56,885 nucleotides of DNA from a virus. The stretch covers positions 1 to 56,885 of IMG/VR virus record IMGVR_UViG_3300049053_000087, one strand, 5' to 3'. Made by a program: the position numbers and the translations under genes. Positions 17,369-23,997 of the stretch are shown here, in pieces; positions within the stretch are counted from its first letter, which is position 1, and each line of letters opens with the position of its first letter. The notes under the pieces are model-generated. The model worked only from the letters and a program-made list of their open reading frames with translations, was not told the origin of the DNA and ran no database searches.

Positions 17369-17931
17369 TGCAAAAAATCATTTCTCTTTTCCAACGCAAT
17401 TATGACGGCGACAAGCTGGTGCGCAATGAAGTAACACCCGGCGCTGAATGGGTTATAAACGGGGAAGGTATTGCTACACGAAAGTAGGACGGCACATGCT
17501 GTATGATCAAAGGCGGCATTTTTTTCAAACGTTACGATTGCAAACAAGGCAAAATTCCACCGGTAGGATTTATAGAAGCACAGGCGCCTGACCCTGTTAC
17601 TGGTCACTGGCCGGGATGGATTGCGATCCTCAGCGATGATAATGCGCCAGAAAATAAATGGCACCGGGAAGCTTTTATGAACACTGCAACCGAAGATCTG
17701 GCAATAGGCGGCACGTATGAATTGGTAGGGCCGCGCATCAATGGCAATAAAGAAGGTTTCGAAAAACACTTCCTGATTCCGCATGGAAATGACATACTCG
17801 AAAGGGCGCCACGAACCTTCAATGAGTTAAAGGATTGGCTTGATCAACTCCGGATCGAAGGCATCGTCTGGCATCATCCTGACGGCCGCATGGTGAAAAT
17901 CAAGAAAAAAGATTTTGGATTAAAATGGTAA
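17368..17931 (+). pseudogene. RLIG1/DUF5565-like RNA ligase interrupted by in-frame TAG
   Basis: One frame, 187 codons, runs from ATG 17368 to TAA 17931 with a single TAG at 17485-17487. Before it: VINGEGIATRK; after it: DGTCCMIKGG, then GHWPGWIAIL, GTYELVGPRINGN, FLIPHGNDI, IEGIVWHHPDGRMVKIKKKD. This matches the nucleotidyltransferase RNA ligases of the RLIG1 (human C12orf29) family, where motif I is KxDG(T). The TAG sits exactly at x, right after the AMP-acceptor lysine (codon 39). Everything downstream is intact, so this is a fresh nonsense mutation, programmed readthrough, or a sequence error. Re-initiation at ATG 17503 would give a fragment without the lysine. Family known to seal 5'-phosphate/3'-OH RNA ends. 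Confidence 0.85.
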
Positions 17932-17934
17932 TGC

Positions 17935-18153
17935 ATGCCCGAAGAAATCCTGAACATCGAGCTCCACACGAAGATCCTTGTTATGAAGGCACTGGCCAGG
18001 AAGCCGAACCTTACGGCAGCTGCAGAGGCGCTCGGTGTATCGCTTCGCACCCTGCACCGGTATAAGGTGGCCTATAAAATAAGGCTGGTTGGTGAACAGT
18101 ATAAAATCATTGATCATAAAAATCAGAAAAATGGGAAATACAAAATTTCTTGA
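17935..18153 (+). CDS. small Fis/HTH-type DNA-binding protein
   Basis: 72 aa. The segment MKALARKPNLTAAAEALGVS followed by LRTLHRYK is a typical Fis-like (HTH_8) helix-turn-helix: helix, AAAEALGVS turn, recognition helix. The remainder is a basic tail (KNQKNGKYKIS). It starts 3 nt after the RNA ligase and is the clearest small DNA-binding protein in the early operon, so it is a candidate to act on the repeated operators found in the late region. It could be activator or repressor. Confidence 0.68.
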   Translation: MPEEILNIELHTKILVMKALARKPNLTAAAEALGVSLRTLHRYKVAYKIRLVGEQYKIIDHKNQKNGKYKIS

Positions 18154-18343
18154 ACAAGCTACAAAAAGTGCTATGGCGTACACAGATGAGCGTAGGACTT
18201 GCGAACATTGCAAATTTGTAGGTAAGGATCCCAATGACGATACTGGATTTACACCGGCATGTACTTACTCCAACCTTTGCACATTTGGTGTTGTGCATCA
18301 TGGAAGTTGCAAATTCTTTCAGCCTAAAACTCCAACCACATGA
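18131..18343 (+). CDS. Cys-rich hypothetical protein
   Basis: About 70 aa from the ATG at 18131 (MGNTKFLEQATKSAMAYTDE); an ATG at 18089 in the same frame would overlap the HTH gene much more and encodes an unlikely N-terminus. A Cys set (CEHCKFVGKD ... ACTYSNLCTF ... SCKFF) could bind one metal. The stop overlaps the next start by 4 nt. Not recognised. Confidence 0.55.
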   Translation: MGNTKFLEQATKSAMAYTDERRTCEHCKFVGKDPNDDTGFTPACTYSNLCTFGVVHHGSCKFFQPKTPTT

Positions 18344-18783
18344 AAAAGCTCTTTGCGCTCTGGTTTCTCTTCTACTCAATAGAAGCCTTCGCCCAATGCG
18401 AATCCAACACGTTTGTTTTCTCCCTCGCTCCAGGTGTTACTCAATCGGGTGTCTACTTCAGTATGGAAGCCGGCATCTGGCCGATAGAAGGAAGGTTTGG
18501 TGTAATGGCCGGGCCGCTCATGTACGATGAAAAGGTTGCCACCGATAAGGGAACAGAGAAGCTCACAGAGATTGATTTCGTTGGGCGGGTGATCTATAAG
18601 ATAACGCAGGTTGGTGATAATTGCCCTCAGCTTGTTACGATATTCGGAACAGTCCGCGGTCAAATGGGTATAAGCTACCGGGCGTATTGGTCAATCGGTG
18701 AAACGCAACTGTTAGGGGTTGAGCCAATGTATGTGAACCGGTTGGGGTTAGGCGTTAATTTGATTTTCACCGCAAGGTTATAA
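18340..18783 (+). CDS. exported protein of unknown function
   Basis: 147 aa. A clean Sec signal peptide (MKKLFALWFLFYSIEAFAQ, cleavage after FAQ or EAFA) precedes a ~128-aa mature part of alternating hydrophobic strands (GVYFSMEAGIWPIEGRFGVM, YKIT, GQMGISYRAYW, LGLGVNLIFTARL). The final aromatic/charged pair fits an outer-membrane beta-barrel or periplasmic beta protein. In a phage early operon it may alter the host envelope, for example in superinfection exclusion; that is inference. Overlaps the previous gene by 4 nt. Confidence 0.65.
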   Translation: MKKLFALWFLFYSIEAFAQCESNTFVFSLAPGVTQSGVYFSMEAGIWPIEGRFGVMAGPLMYDEKVATDKGTEKLTEIDFVGRVIYKITQVGDNCPQLVTIFGTVRGQMGISYRAYWSIGETQLLGVEPMYVNRLGLGVNLIFTARL

Positions 18784-18796
18784 AAAACGCAGCCGC

Positions 18797-18910
18797 ATGT
18801 ACCAGGTAATTGAATTTTTTAAGAATGCTTCTATCGGCCAATTCGTGACCGGAATAATAGTAGCCGCCTACATTATCAGTTTAATCATATCAATAGTCAA
18901 AAACAAATGA
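18797..18910 (+). CDS. 37-aa single-span membrane protein
   Basis: A short frame (MYQVIEFFKNASIGQFVTGI and onward to VKNK) with one hydrophobic segment of ~20 residues (TGIIVAAYIISLIISIV) and a basic C-terminus. The gap it fills is otherwise empty, and its TGA overlaps the ATG of the next gene (ATGA at 18907-18910), as between most genes in this operon. That spacing and the clear membrane segment support a real gene. Function unknown; tiny membrane proteins of phages often act on host envelope processes. Confidence 0.55.
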   Translation: MYQVIEFFKNASIGQFVTGIIVAAYIISLIISIVKNK

Positions 18911-19251
18911 ATTTAGGTCATGAAAAGGCACTCGCCGAAATGATGGAGTTAGATGAGATTGGAGTACGGATAGTGATCATGGAAATGCTTAGGGCTGGGA
19001 AATTGTCCTACACACGACTTACTGAACAGTATGTGCGATACTTAGAAGCTGGCAATACTGAAAAGGAGCACACTATTTCCACCCTTTCACTACATCTGGG
19101 GTTGGTGGCGGGCTCCGACAAGTCTCCGTTTGCCCAACACGGCCGGAAATATCTTTATGAAAAAGGTCTGTATACCGGTAAAGACGGTTCAATATTCGGG
19201 AAACAACTGGAGGAAGAATTTGGTAACAATGAAAACGAAACATCATTATGA
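18907..19251 (+). CDS. hypothetical protein
   Basis: 114 aa, largely helical and acidic, not recognised (ALAEMMELDEIGVRIVIMEM, then LSYTRLTEQYVRYLEAG). No metal or membrane motifs. Coupled by 4-nt overlaps to the 37-aa membrane protein upstream and the next small gene downstream. Confidence 0.58.
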   Translation: MNLGHEKALAEMMELDEIGVRIVIMEMLRAGKLSYTRLTEQYVRYLEAGNTEKEHTISTLSLHLGLVAGSDKSPFAQHGRKYLYEKGLYTGKDGSIFGKQLEEEFGNNENETSL

Positions 19252-19454
19252 AATCACCCGGCAAGCTGGTGTGCTACACCACAAAAGATAATACCGTTCA
19301 AAAAGGACGGACGTACAACAGTGATAACCTGATCAACGGTAAAGTAGTTGTACACCTGCTTACCGATGATCATAAGCATATCGAAGAGAACGGCCAACCG
19401 AAGAAGGTACTGGTGGATGGGAAGAAACTTACTATTAAAGGGTACATAGATTAA
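19248..19454 (+). CDS. small basic hypothetical protein
   Basis: 68 aa, beta-rich and basic (KSPGKLVCYTTKDNTVQKGR ... VVVHLLTDD ... KKLTIKGYID), suggesting a small SH3-like or OB-like barrel, but no family is recognised. ATGA overlap with the upstream gene. Comparable short barrel proteins are common in phage early operons. Confidence 0.55.
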   Translation: MKSPGKLVCYTTKDNTVQKGRTYNSDNLINGKVVVHLLTDDHKHIEENGQPKKVLVDGKKLTIKGYID

Positions 19455-19463
19455 TATAATATT

Positions 19464-20090
19464 ATGGGAATTACACATCACATAAAGGCATCAATTGAAG
19501 GCCTGTTGAAACTTTCCGATGATAAATTATCCGACATGTTCAATATGTCCGGTAAAGACGTGAGGGCGGATTTAAAAGACCAGCTGACCAAAGGACACAT
19601 CTACGTCGGTTCTGAAAACTGTGAAGGCTTTGATCCGATAAAGGGTTGCCCGGGGCATGAGGAAAAGCCGCAGGCCGCAGTGTGGGTGAAGGCGAGTGAA
19701 CGGTTGCCGGGCTGGGGCAGGTCTGTTAAATGGCGATTGGATGGAATAGAAAGAAAAAAGTGCGATGTGTTCTACATGGCAAACGGGGAATCTCCAGCAT
19801 ATATGCCTAACTATGAATGGTACGACGAATCAAGAACTGCCACAACCGATGACCGGCAAACTAATGATACCGCAACGGTAAACGCAAAATATCTGTGCAC
19901 CTTCGAAAACTTTGAAGAATGGGTAAGCAAGGCAAGGTCTTGGATTGGGGGGCACAGGAAGGGAACGCTTATCTGTATTGATAACGCGGGTAACCTTTGC
20001 CTCATTGGTGAAGACTTCATGGCAGTTCGGGATTTTAAGCTATTCCCTGTAAAAGCTTATAGAATGATAAAAACTATAGAAGCTGTCTAA
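19464..20090 (+). CDS. DUF551-like protein
   Basis: 208 aa. The centre (about residues 75-120) carries WVKASERLPGWGRSVKWRLD and, further on, YMPNYEWYDE: the W-x-x-x-S-E-x-L-P ... V ... W pattern of DUF551, a domain common in phages and often fused to unrelated N-termini. The N-terminal ~60 residues are helical; the C-terminus (KYLCTFENFEEWVSKARSW) is separate and unassigned. The 3' end overlaps the probable start of the next gene. Confidence 0.6.
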   Translation: MGITHHIKASIEGLLKLSDDKLSDMFNMSGKDVRADLKDQLTKGHIYVGSENCEGFDPIKGCPGHEEKPQAAVWVKASERLPGWGRSVKWRLDGIERKKCDVFYMANGESPAYMPNYEWYDESRTATTDDRQTNDTATVNAKYLCTFENFEEWVSKARSWIGGHRKGTLICIDNAGNLCLIGEDFMAVRDFKLFPVKAYRMIKTIEAV

Positions 20091-20835
20091 ACCATCTCCC
20101 ATATCCGAAAAGGACCTGCAACAGGCTGTCCGCCAGCTGTTCCACAACCATCAGTATATTTTGGTGAACTCCTATGTGTTCGATTGGGAGAGCGACCTGT
20201 TTTCCGTGACGAAATCCGGTAACGTGTATGAAGTGGAGATGAAGATCAGTAAGGCGGATTATCGGAAGGATTTTGAAAAAGAAAAGCACCAGCTGTTCAG
20301 GTCGAATGTACAGGGCAAAACGCACCATATCACCGGGCATCCTGCGCATCGATATTCTTGGGATGCAGCCAGGTTAATTGCGAAATTTATTTGTCCAAAT
20401 GTTGAATGGCAATATCCTGATGGATACTACTACGATTATCGGGCGCGAAAATATGTAACTGGGTACGGTGAATTATTTATAAGAAATCAGCAGGTGGAAA
20501 TTATGGCCCCTTGTACGACCATAAGCATTAAGGCTATTCAGGATATACTTTGTCCCAACCGGTTTTACTATGCATGCCCGTCGGGAATAATTTCCATTGA
20601 TAACCTTCCGCCATATGCAGGGCTTATCCATGTTGACAAGGACAAGGATGCTGTAATAGTGAAGCAGGCGCCTTTCATTCATAAGAGGCCACTACTGGGA
20701 GGTCGGATTACCAGCATCCTGCTCGATAAGTTCTGGTACCTGTCGCAAAACCAGCGGTATCACCTGCAAACGAATAATATTGAGTTTAAGGATATAAGCG
20801 AACAAAAACAAACCGGCCCGGAAGGGTTATTATAA
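20083..20835 (+). CDS. PD-(D/E)XK nuclease-like protein (MmcB-like), non-ATG start
   Basis: The conserved part reads FDWESDLFSVTKSGNVYEVE followed by MKISKADYRKDF, i.e. D...E-x-K of a PD-(D/E)XK fold similar to MmcB-type DNA repair proteins. Twenty-six codons of convincing protein (SEKDLQQAVRQLFHNHQY) lie upstream of the first TTG/GTG (20161/20164), and no ATG exists in that stretch; a stop (TAG) is at 20077. The best start is CTG at 20083, just where an M-S-K start would be expected, overlapping the previous stop by 8 nt. Either CTG is used or the ATG has mutated. Confidence 0.6.
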   Translation: MSKPSPISEKDLQQAVRQLFHNHQYILVNSYVFDWESDLFSVTKSGNVYEVEMKISKADYRKDFEKEKHQLFRSNVQGKTHHITGHPAHRYSWDAARLIAKFICPNVEWQYPDGYYYDYRARKYVTGYGELFIRNQQVEIMAPCTTISIKAIQDILCPNRFYYACPSGIISIDNLPPYAGLIHVDKDKDAVIVKQAPFIHKRPLLGGRITSILLDKFWYLSQNQRYHLQTNNIEFKDISEQKQTGPEGLL

Positions 20836-20836
20836 T

Positions 20837-21106
20837 ATGTGTGATCATTTAAATTTTCAAGCTTCTGTCAGCGTTTGCCGCCTTACGGCTGATACTGATC
20901 CCAATAATATTGTAGGTTATGCGGCAGATGTAAAGATCCATTGTGCAGATTGTGGCCTCCCTTTCGCGTTTACGGGACTACCTGCGGGTATATCAATGAC
21001 CAACAGCAGTCCAATGGTAAGTATCGATGGAAAGGAATTACGAGTTCCGCTTAAACCATCTAGTGATCCGGTTGACCAGGTTGTAAGCCTTATGAATAAG
21101 CAGTAA
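20837..21106 (+). CDS. hypothetical protein with Cys/His metal motif
   Basis: 89 aa. CDHLNFQASVSVCRLT and IHCADCGLPFAFTGLPAGIS form a C-x-H ... C-x-x-C set suited to one zinc. Small proteins with this two-part motif and a beta-rich core are frequent in phages of many hosts, but their role is not known. It follows the nuclease-like gene after one base. Confidence 0.6.
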   Translation: MCDHLNFQASVSVCRLTADTDPNNIVGYAADVKIHCADCGLPFAFTGLPAGISMTNSSPMVSIDGKELRVPLKPSSDPVDQVVSLMNKQ

Positions 21107-21116
21107 TTTTACGGCA

Positions 21117-21344
21117 ATGCGCAGAACGATAATCTTCATACCAAAAGGCGAAACAGAAACGGTAACTGTCACGATCGAACATAAGCCTGAACTCAACGGC
21201 GCCGAGTACGCCGGCATTTGGAATATCGATACAAACGAAGTATGGCTCAGTACGCAGCTATGGAACCAGTTCCCGGTTAATGATCAAAAGCAGCAAGGGA
21301 AGGTGTTTGCTGGGCTGCATAAGGTGAGTAGAGTGCTAATCTAA
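21117..21344 (+). CDS. hypothetical protein, last gene of the early operon
   Basis: 75 aa, beta-rich (RRTIIFIPKGETETVTVTIE ... ADG-free, then YAGIWNIDTNEVWLSTQLW). Not recognised. It is the last + strand gene before the 519-nt intergenic region, so it probably marks the 3' end of the early transcription unit. Confidence 0.5.
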   Translation: MRRTIIFIPKGETETVTVTIEHKPELNGAEYAGIWNIDTNEVWLSTQLWNQFPVNDQKQQGKVFAGLHKVSRVLI

Positions 21345-21349
21345 TGAAT

Positions 21350-21391
21350 TGCAAATGTTTAACTAATGCTTTGCAAAACAATATGTGCAAA
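21350..21391. repeat. three TGCAAA motifs
   Basis: TGCAAA occurs at 21350, 21372 and 21386 within 42 bp right after the last early gene. The spacing (22 and 14) is irregular, so this is a weak candidate for protein-binding sites; AT-rich sequence makes chance possible. Confidence 0.25.
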
Positions 21392-21439
21392 TTTAGTGGG
21401 AAAAGTTACAATAATGTGATATTGAATTAATTATGAAAT

Positions 21440-21472
21440 ATTTTCGAATCATTTTCAAAACATTTTGAAAAC
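21440..21472. promoter_or_regulatory. three tandem 11-bp repeats containing a 20-bp palindrome
   Basis: ATTTTCGAATC, ATTTTCAAAAC and ATTTTGAAAAC follow each other without gaps at an 11-bp pitch, about one helical turn. The second and third together make a perfect inverted repeat (TTTTCAAAA-CA-TTTTGAAAA, 21452-21471). They end 16 bp before the TTG of a promoter that drives the structured RNA described next, the usual place for an activator site or upstream repressor site. Confidence 0.5.
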
Positions 21473-21488
21473 ATAATTGAAACGGAAG

Positions 21489-21520
21489 TTGAAACTATTG
21501 GCGCCGTCGTACTATATTTG
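21489..21520 (+). promoter_or_regulatory. Bacteroidota-type promoter
   Basis: TTG at 21489-21491 and TATATTTG at 21513-21520, separated by 21 bp, match the Bacteroidota primary promoter form (TTG ... TAnnTTTG, spacing ~19-21). Transcription would begin near 21526-21528, immediately before the first hairpin of the RNA. Confidence 0.6.
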
Positions 21521-21526
21521 AAAAAG

Positions 21527-21666
21527 AAAGCCGACCCAAAAAGGCCGGCTCACCATGAACCTTCGGACATTATACAACCCACTGTCGCAACAGGGCAATA
21601 ATGTCGAAAGCAATTTTGAAGCATTCAAGTGCTTCCTTAATAGCCAGGATCCACCCTGGCTTTTTT
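21527..21666 (+). ncRNA. predicted ~140-nt structured RNA with four hairpins
   Basis: Hairpin 1 is 21529-21550 (AGCCG/CGGCT plus CC/GG around one mismatch). Hairpin 2 is 21562-21608: TTCG-ACATTAT pairs with ATAATGTCGAA with a single bulged G, and its loop holds a second stem CTGT/ACAG closed by CC/GG with tetraloop CGCA. Hairpin 3 is 21618-21635 (GAAGCA/TGCTTC). Hairpin 4 is an intrinsic terminator. A promoter lies directly upstream and no gene overlaps. It is not a tRNA or rRNA, and no known RNA family is recognised. Pairings were read by eye, not folded. Confidence 0.6.
21642..21666 (+). terminator. intrinsic terminator of the structured RNA
   Basis: AGCCAGG (21642-21648), loop ATCCAC, CCTGGCT (21655-21661), then a run of T (21661-21666). 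Seven perfect base pairs followed by U6. Confidence 0.8.
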
Positions 21667-21863
21667 GTTGGCTGCTTTGCCATATTTAAAATAGGGGCCG
21701 ATTAGACAACCCACACTCTTAATTCTTACGCAACTATCAAAAATAGGCAGTTGAGTAATGTATTTAGTATTGGAATATGCACAGCTGTGGAAAAATGATG
21801 TGAATCTTTCTGTAATGCAAGCTGGGTGTGAGTTACAGCATTCCAAATATTTATAACACCCGG
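21667..21863. other. intergenic remainder with no recognisable feature
   Basis: Between the RNA terminator and the convergent DUF3606 gene. Short frames exist on both strands but none reads like protein, and no clear terminator for the - strand operon was found. Confidence 0.5.
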
Positions 21864-22040
21864 TTACTTTCCCAGGTATTTCCTTACATCCTTCACCATT
21901 GGACCAACAGCAGCAACCGCCTCGCGTAGCTTTTCTTCCGTGACTTCAAACGTTTTTGTCCAATAAGTTACTTCATGTACCTGGTTAACATTGATTCGGA
22001 TATCATCCTGTTTACCGGTTTTACTTTTATCGTCAGGCAT
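21864..22040 (-). CDS. DUF3606 protein
   Basis: 58 aa from the ATG at 22040 (MPDDKSKTGKQDDIRINVNQ). The sequence then runs EVTYWTKTFEVTEEKLREAV, then AVGPMVKDVRKYLGK. DKS-K-T-G-x-Q-D, R-I-N-V, E-V-x-Y-W-T-K and the C-terminal helix are the DUF3606 signature; these small proteins are common in Bacteroidota and Proteobacteria, function unknown. A longer upstream start would add a hydrophobic stretch that does not belong to the family. It is the last gene of the - strand operon. Confidence 0.85.
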   Translation of the reverse strand: MPDDKSKTGKQDDIRINVNQVHEVTYWTKTFEVTEEKLREAVAAVGPMVKDVRKYLGK

Positions 22041-22107
22041 AAAAATTCGATTTAAAAGGTGAATGAATACATATAAGTTACTGAGAAGCTGGGTCAACGC
22101 CAAAAGC

Positions 22108-22746
22108 TTACCTTTTAAACGCCATACTTAGTATGTTCTGCAGGCCGTGCTTACTCTTCCGTACTATATCCTCATGACCGGATACCGCCACCTTTCGCCA
22201 GCCGTAGTCGGCCATCATTGCAGCCAGGGATATTTCATTGAAATGACGGATATGTTCGTCCGGCTTACGGTGAGGGTACATACCATCAAACCAAGATTTG
22301 CCCTCGGTAATAATATGGCAATAAGGGAGTGACAAGCAAATCGTTTCAGTGGGTAGATCTTTTACAAAATCAAGGCTGGGAAAATGCTCCAGCACATCCC
22401 AAAATGTGATCACGTCAGCCTTTATAATCTCTGGCATAACGTAGGCGCCATCCAGTGGAACACCAGTAACATCGTGGCCATACACATGTTTAATGTGCTG
22501 TTTGGCTGAATTGATGAAGGCGCCGTTACCGTAACCGACATCCATAATGGAATTGACCGGTTTGCCATGGACGCCATGAACAAAGCCGAGGCGCAACGCC
22601 TGCAGTAGTTCGGAGCCCCGTACATATTCAGGTGTATCGTATGTAGCCGAATAAGCGGGATCATAAACGAATGGCCGGTGATCGGTTTGAACAATCACAC
22701 CAAAGCGGTCTACTTCATATTGGCGGCCGTGGGAGGTAAATTTCAT
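22108..22746 (-). CDS. class I SAM-dependent methyltransferase
   Basis: 212 aa. Motif I is NSIMDVGYGNGAFINSAK, followed by VYGHDVTG (acidic end of strand 2) and DVITFWDVLEHFPSLDFV, the D-V-L-E-H motif of small-molecule and glycan methyltransferases (Methyltransf_11/23 type). A His-rich C-terminal part (PHRKPDEHIRHFN) is also usual there. No DNA-type NPPY motif, so glycan or lipid is the likelier substrate. Its start overlaps the upstream GT9-like gene by 4 nt within the glycan operon. Confidence 0.8.
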   Translation of the reverse strand: MKFTSHGRQYEVDRFGVIVQTDHRPFVYDPAYSATYDTPEYVRGSELLQALRLGFVHGVHGKPVNSIMDVGYGNGAFINSAKQHIKHVYGHDVTGVPLDGAYVMPEIIKADVITFWDVLEHFPSLDFVKDLPTETICLSLPYCHIITEGKSWFDGMYPHRKPDEHIRHFNEISLAAMMADYGWRKVAVSGHEDIVRKSKHGLQNILSMAFKR

Positions 22747-23450
22747 GTTAGAATGTTTTCATTACTTGTAAATAGTAAAGTGTTTGTTTTGTTTCGTTTA
22801 GGTTCCAGGTAATAGGTTTTGCCCAGGCCCTGGGCTAACGTAAGTGCTACTGACTGGTTGCAATACAGTGCATTACAATCCCGGATCAGTTGTGCCATCT
22901 CCAAAATGTTTTGGGTTGGCAGGTGCGGTAGGTTGCCATACAACCGGCAGAACTCAGCGTGTTCTTCCTCAAAGCCGATGAAGTAGACTGGTCCCGCGAT
23001 GTTTTTAAACACCCGCTCCCAATTCACCTGGCTGCCGTCCCGCCAGCGTGGAGTAAGGTGAATAAGACTGTATTCACCAGATGGCGCACCAGGTGCGACG
23101 CCAGTGATTGTTAACCAAGGTTTGTTCCATCCTGTGGTCGGAAGCCCAAAGCGGGCAAGCATGTTCACAATAATATGAATGCGCCCGCGGCCACGCATTA
23201 ACCTGAAGCTATCTATGTCATAGTCGAACTGCAGGCCCGGTTCATATACCATGGAGTCAAAGCCGCCGGCTGTACACAGCACATCAAAGCCCTGCATTCC
23301 CAGCAGGTCTTTCATTACCGAATAGAGATTATGGAACGGTGGTTTATACCAAGACTCTTTCACATAAACGCGGGTAACGCCCAGCTTTCGCATGACCGGA
23401 ATGGCATAGACGATATCGCCACAACCGCCAGAGGTAGCTGCTGTAATCAT
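22743..23450 (-). CDS. GT9-like glycosyltransferase
   Basis: About 235 aa from the ATG at 23450, chosen because it overlaps the upstream stop as ATGA and opens the family motif ITAATSGGCGDIVYAIPVMR. The C-terminal half has YSLIHLTPRWRD, VYFIGFEEEHAEF, and IRDCNALYCNQSVALTLAQG, the GT-B nucleotide-sugar site seen in ADP-heptose:LPS heptosyltransferases (LPS-type S/N-x-S/G...A-x-G). The length is short for GT9 (~300-350), so part of the acceptor domain is reduced. It probably transfers a sugar to a surface or virion glycan. Confidence 0.65.
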   Translation of the reverse strand: MITAATSGGCGDIVYAIPVMRKLGVTRVYVKESWYKPPFHNLYSVMKDLLGMQGFDVLCTAGGFDSMVYEPGLQFDYDIDSFRLMRGRGRIHIIVNMLARFGLPTTGWNKPWLTITGVAPGAPSGEYSLIHLTPRWRDGSQVNWERVFKNIAGPVYFIGFEEEHAEFCRLYGNLPHLPTQNILEMAQLIRDCNALYCNQSVALTLAQGLGKTYYLEPKRNKTNTLLFTSNENILT

Positions 23451-23995
23451 GGATAAACGATAAGAAGATTGCGAATAACCGGATTTGCGCAATAATGGAA
23501 ATTATAGGCCGGGTTAATACTCTTCAAGTCAGAATCTAATTCATCCTCACAATATTTCGTCAGTCGGGTGTCGGTCATATAAATAAGGTCATCAATAAGG
23601 ATAACATGATCAACGCGGCCCGTTTTTTCAATTTGCTTTAATTCCTGTTTTAAAGGAAATGGATTTTTGCCTGGGTTCGTACCATCCAGCATTTGCCAAT
23701 GGCTATCCAACCAGAAGGTAATCGGCTCATTAAAACATCCGAGAATTTCACTCAGGCATTCCGCACTGTCGCCATGATGGATATAAATCTTACCGCTTGG
23801 CTTGTTTTCTTGTAGGTCAAAACGGCTTATGCAAAATTCAATTGCTGTGGGATCATTATCAATGCTGATGATCTTTTCGTATCCTGCATCAAGCGCCAGC
23901 TGGATACCGTCGCCCCGGTAACTTCCGGTTTCGATGAATACCCGGTTATCGCCTTTGAATTCTGCAAACAGGTTGCGGGTGGGGTGCATACTCAT
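23447..23995 (-). CDS. SAM methyltransferase-fold protein (FkbM/cephalosporin hydroxylase-like)
   Basis: 182 aa. FIETGSYRGDGIQLALDAGY is motif I (E-T-G-x-x-x-G-x-G), followed by KIISIDNDPTAIEFC and HHGDSAECL; ITFWLDSHW and VILIDDLI resemble the metal/catalytic acidic motif of glycan-modifying methyltransferases. Closest group by motif is FkbM-like or class I methyltransferase acting on sugars; the exact substrate is unknown. Two neighbours are GT9-like proteins. Confidence 0.65.
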   Translation of the reverse strand: MSMHPTRNLFAEFKGDNRVFIETGSYRGDGIQLALDAGYEKIISIDNDPTAIEFCISRFDLQENKPSGKIYIHHGDSAECLSEILGCFNEPITFWLDSHWQMLDGTNPGKNPFPLKQELKQIEKTGRVDHVILIDDLIYMTDTRLTKYCEDELDSDLKSINPAYNFHYCANPVIRNLLIVYP

Positions 23996-23997
23996 AG

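Noticed and set aside
17503-17931. Independent 142-aa gene starting five codons after the TAG
   Set aside because: It lacks the ligase N-terminus and catalytic lysine that are present in the same frame upstream; it is the rest of the interrupted gene.
21555-21689. 44-codon frame (MNLRTLYNPLSQQGNN...) across the structured RNA
   Set aside because: It runs through the intrinsic terminator stem and U-tract, ends in a Cys/Trp/Leu-rich stretch coded by those bases, and the region is better explained by base pairing.
21637-21846. - strand frame of 69 codons
   Set aside because: It reads the terminator of the small RNA in reverse and has no protein-like composition.
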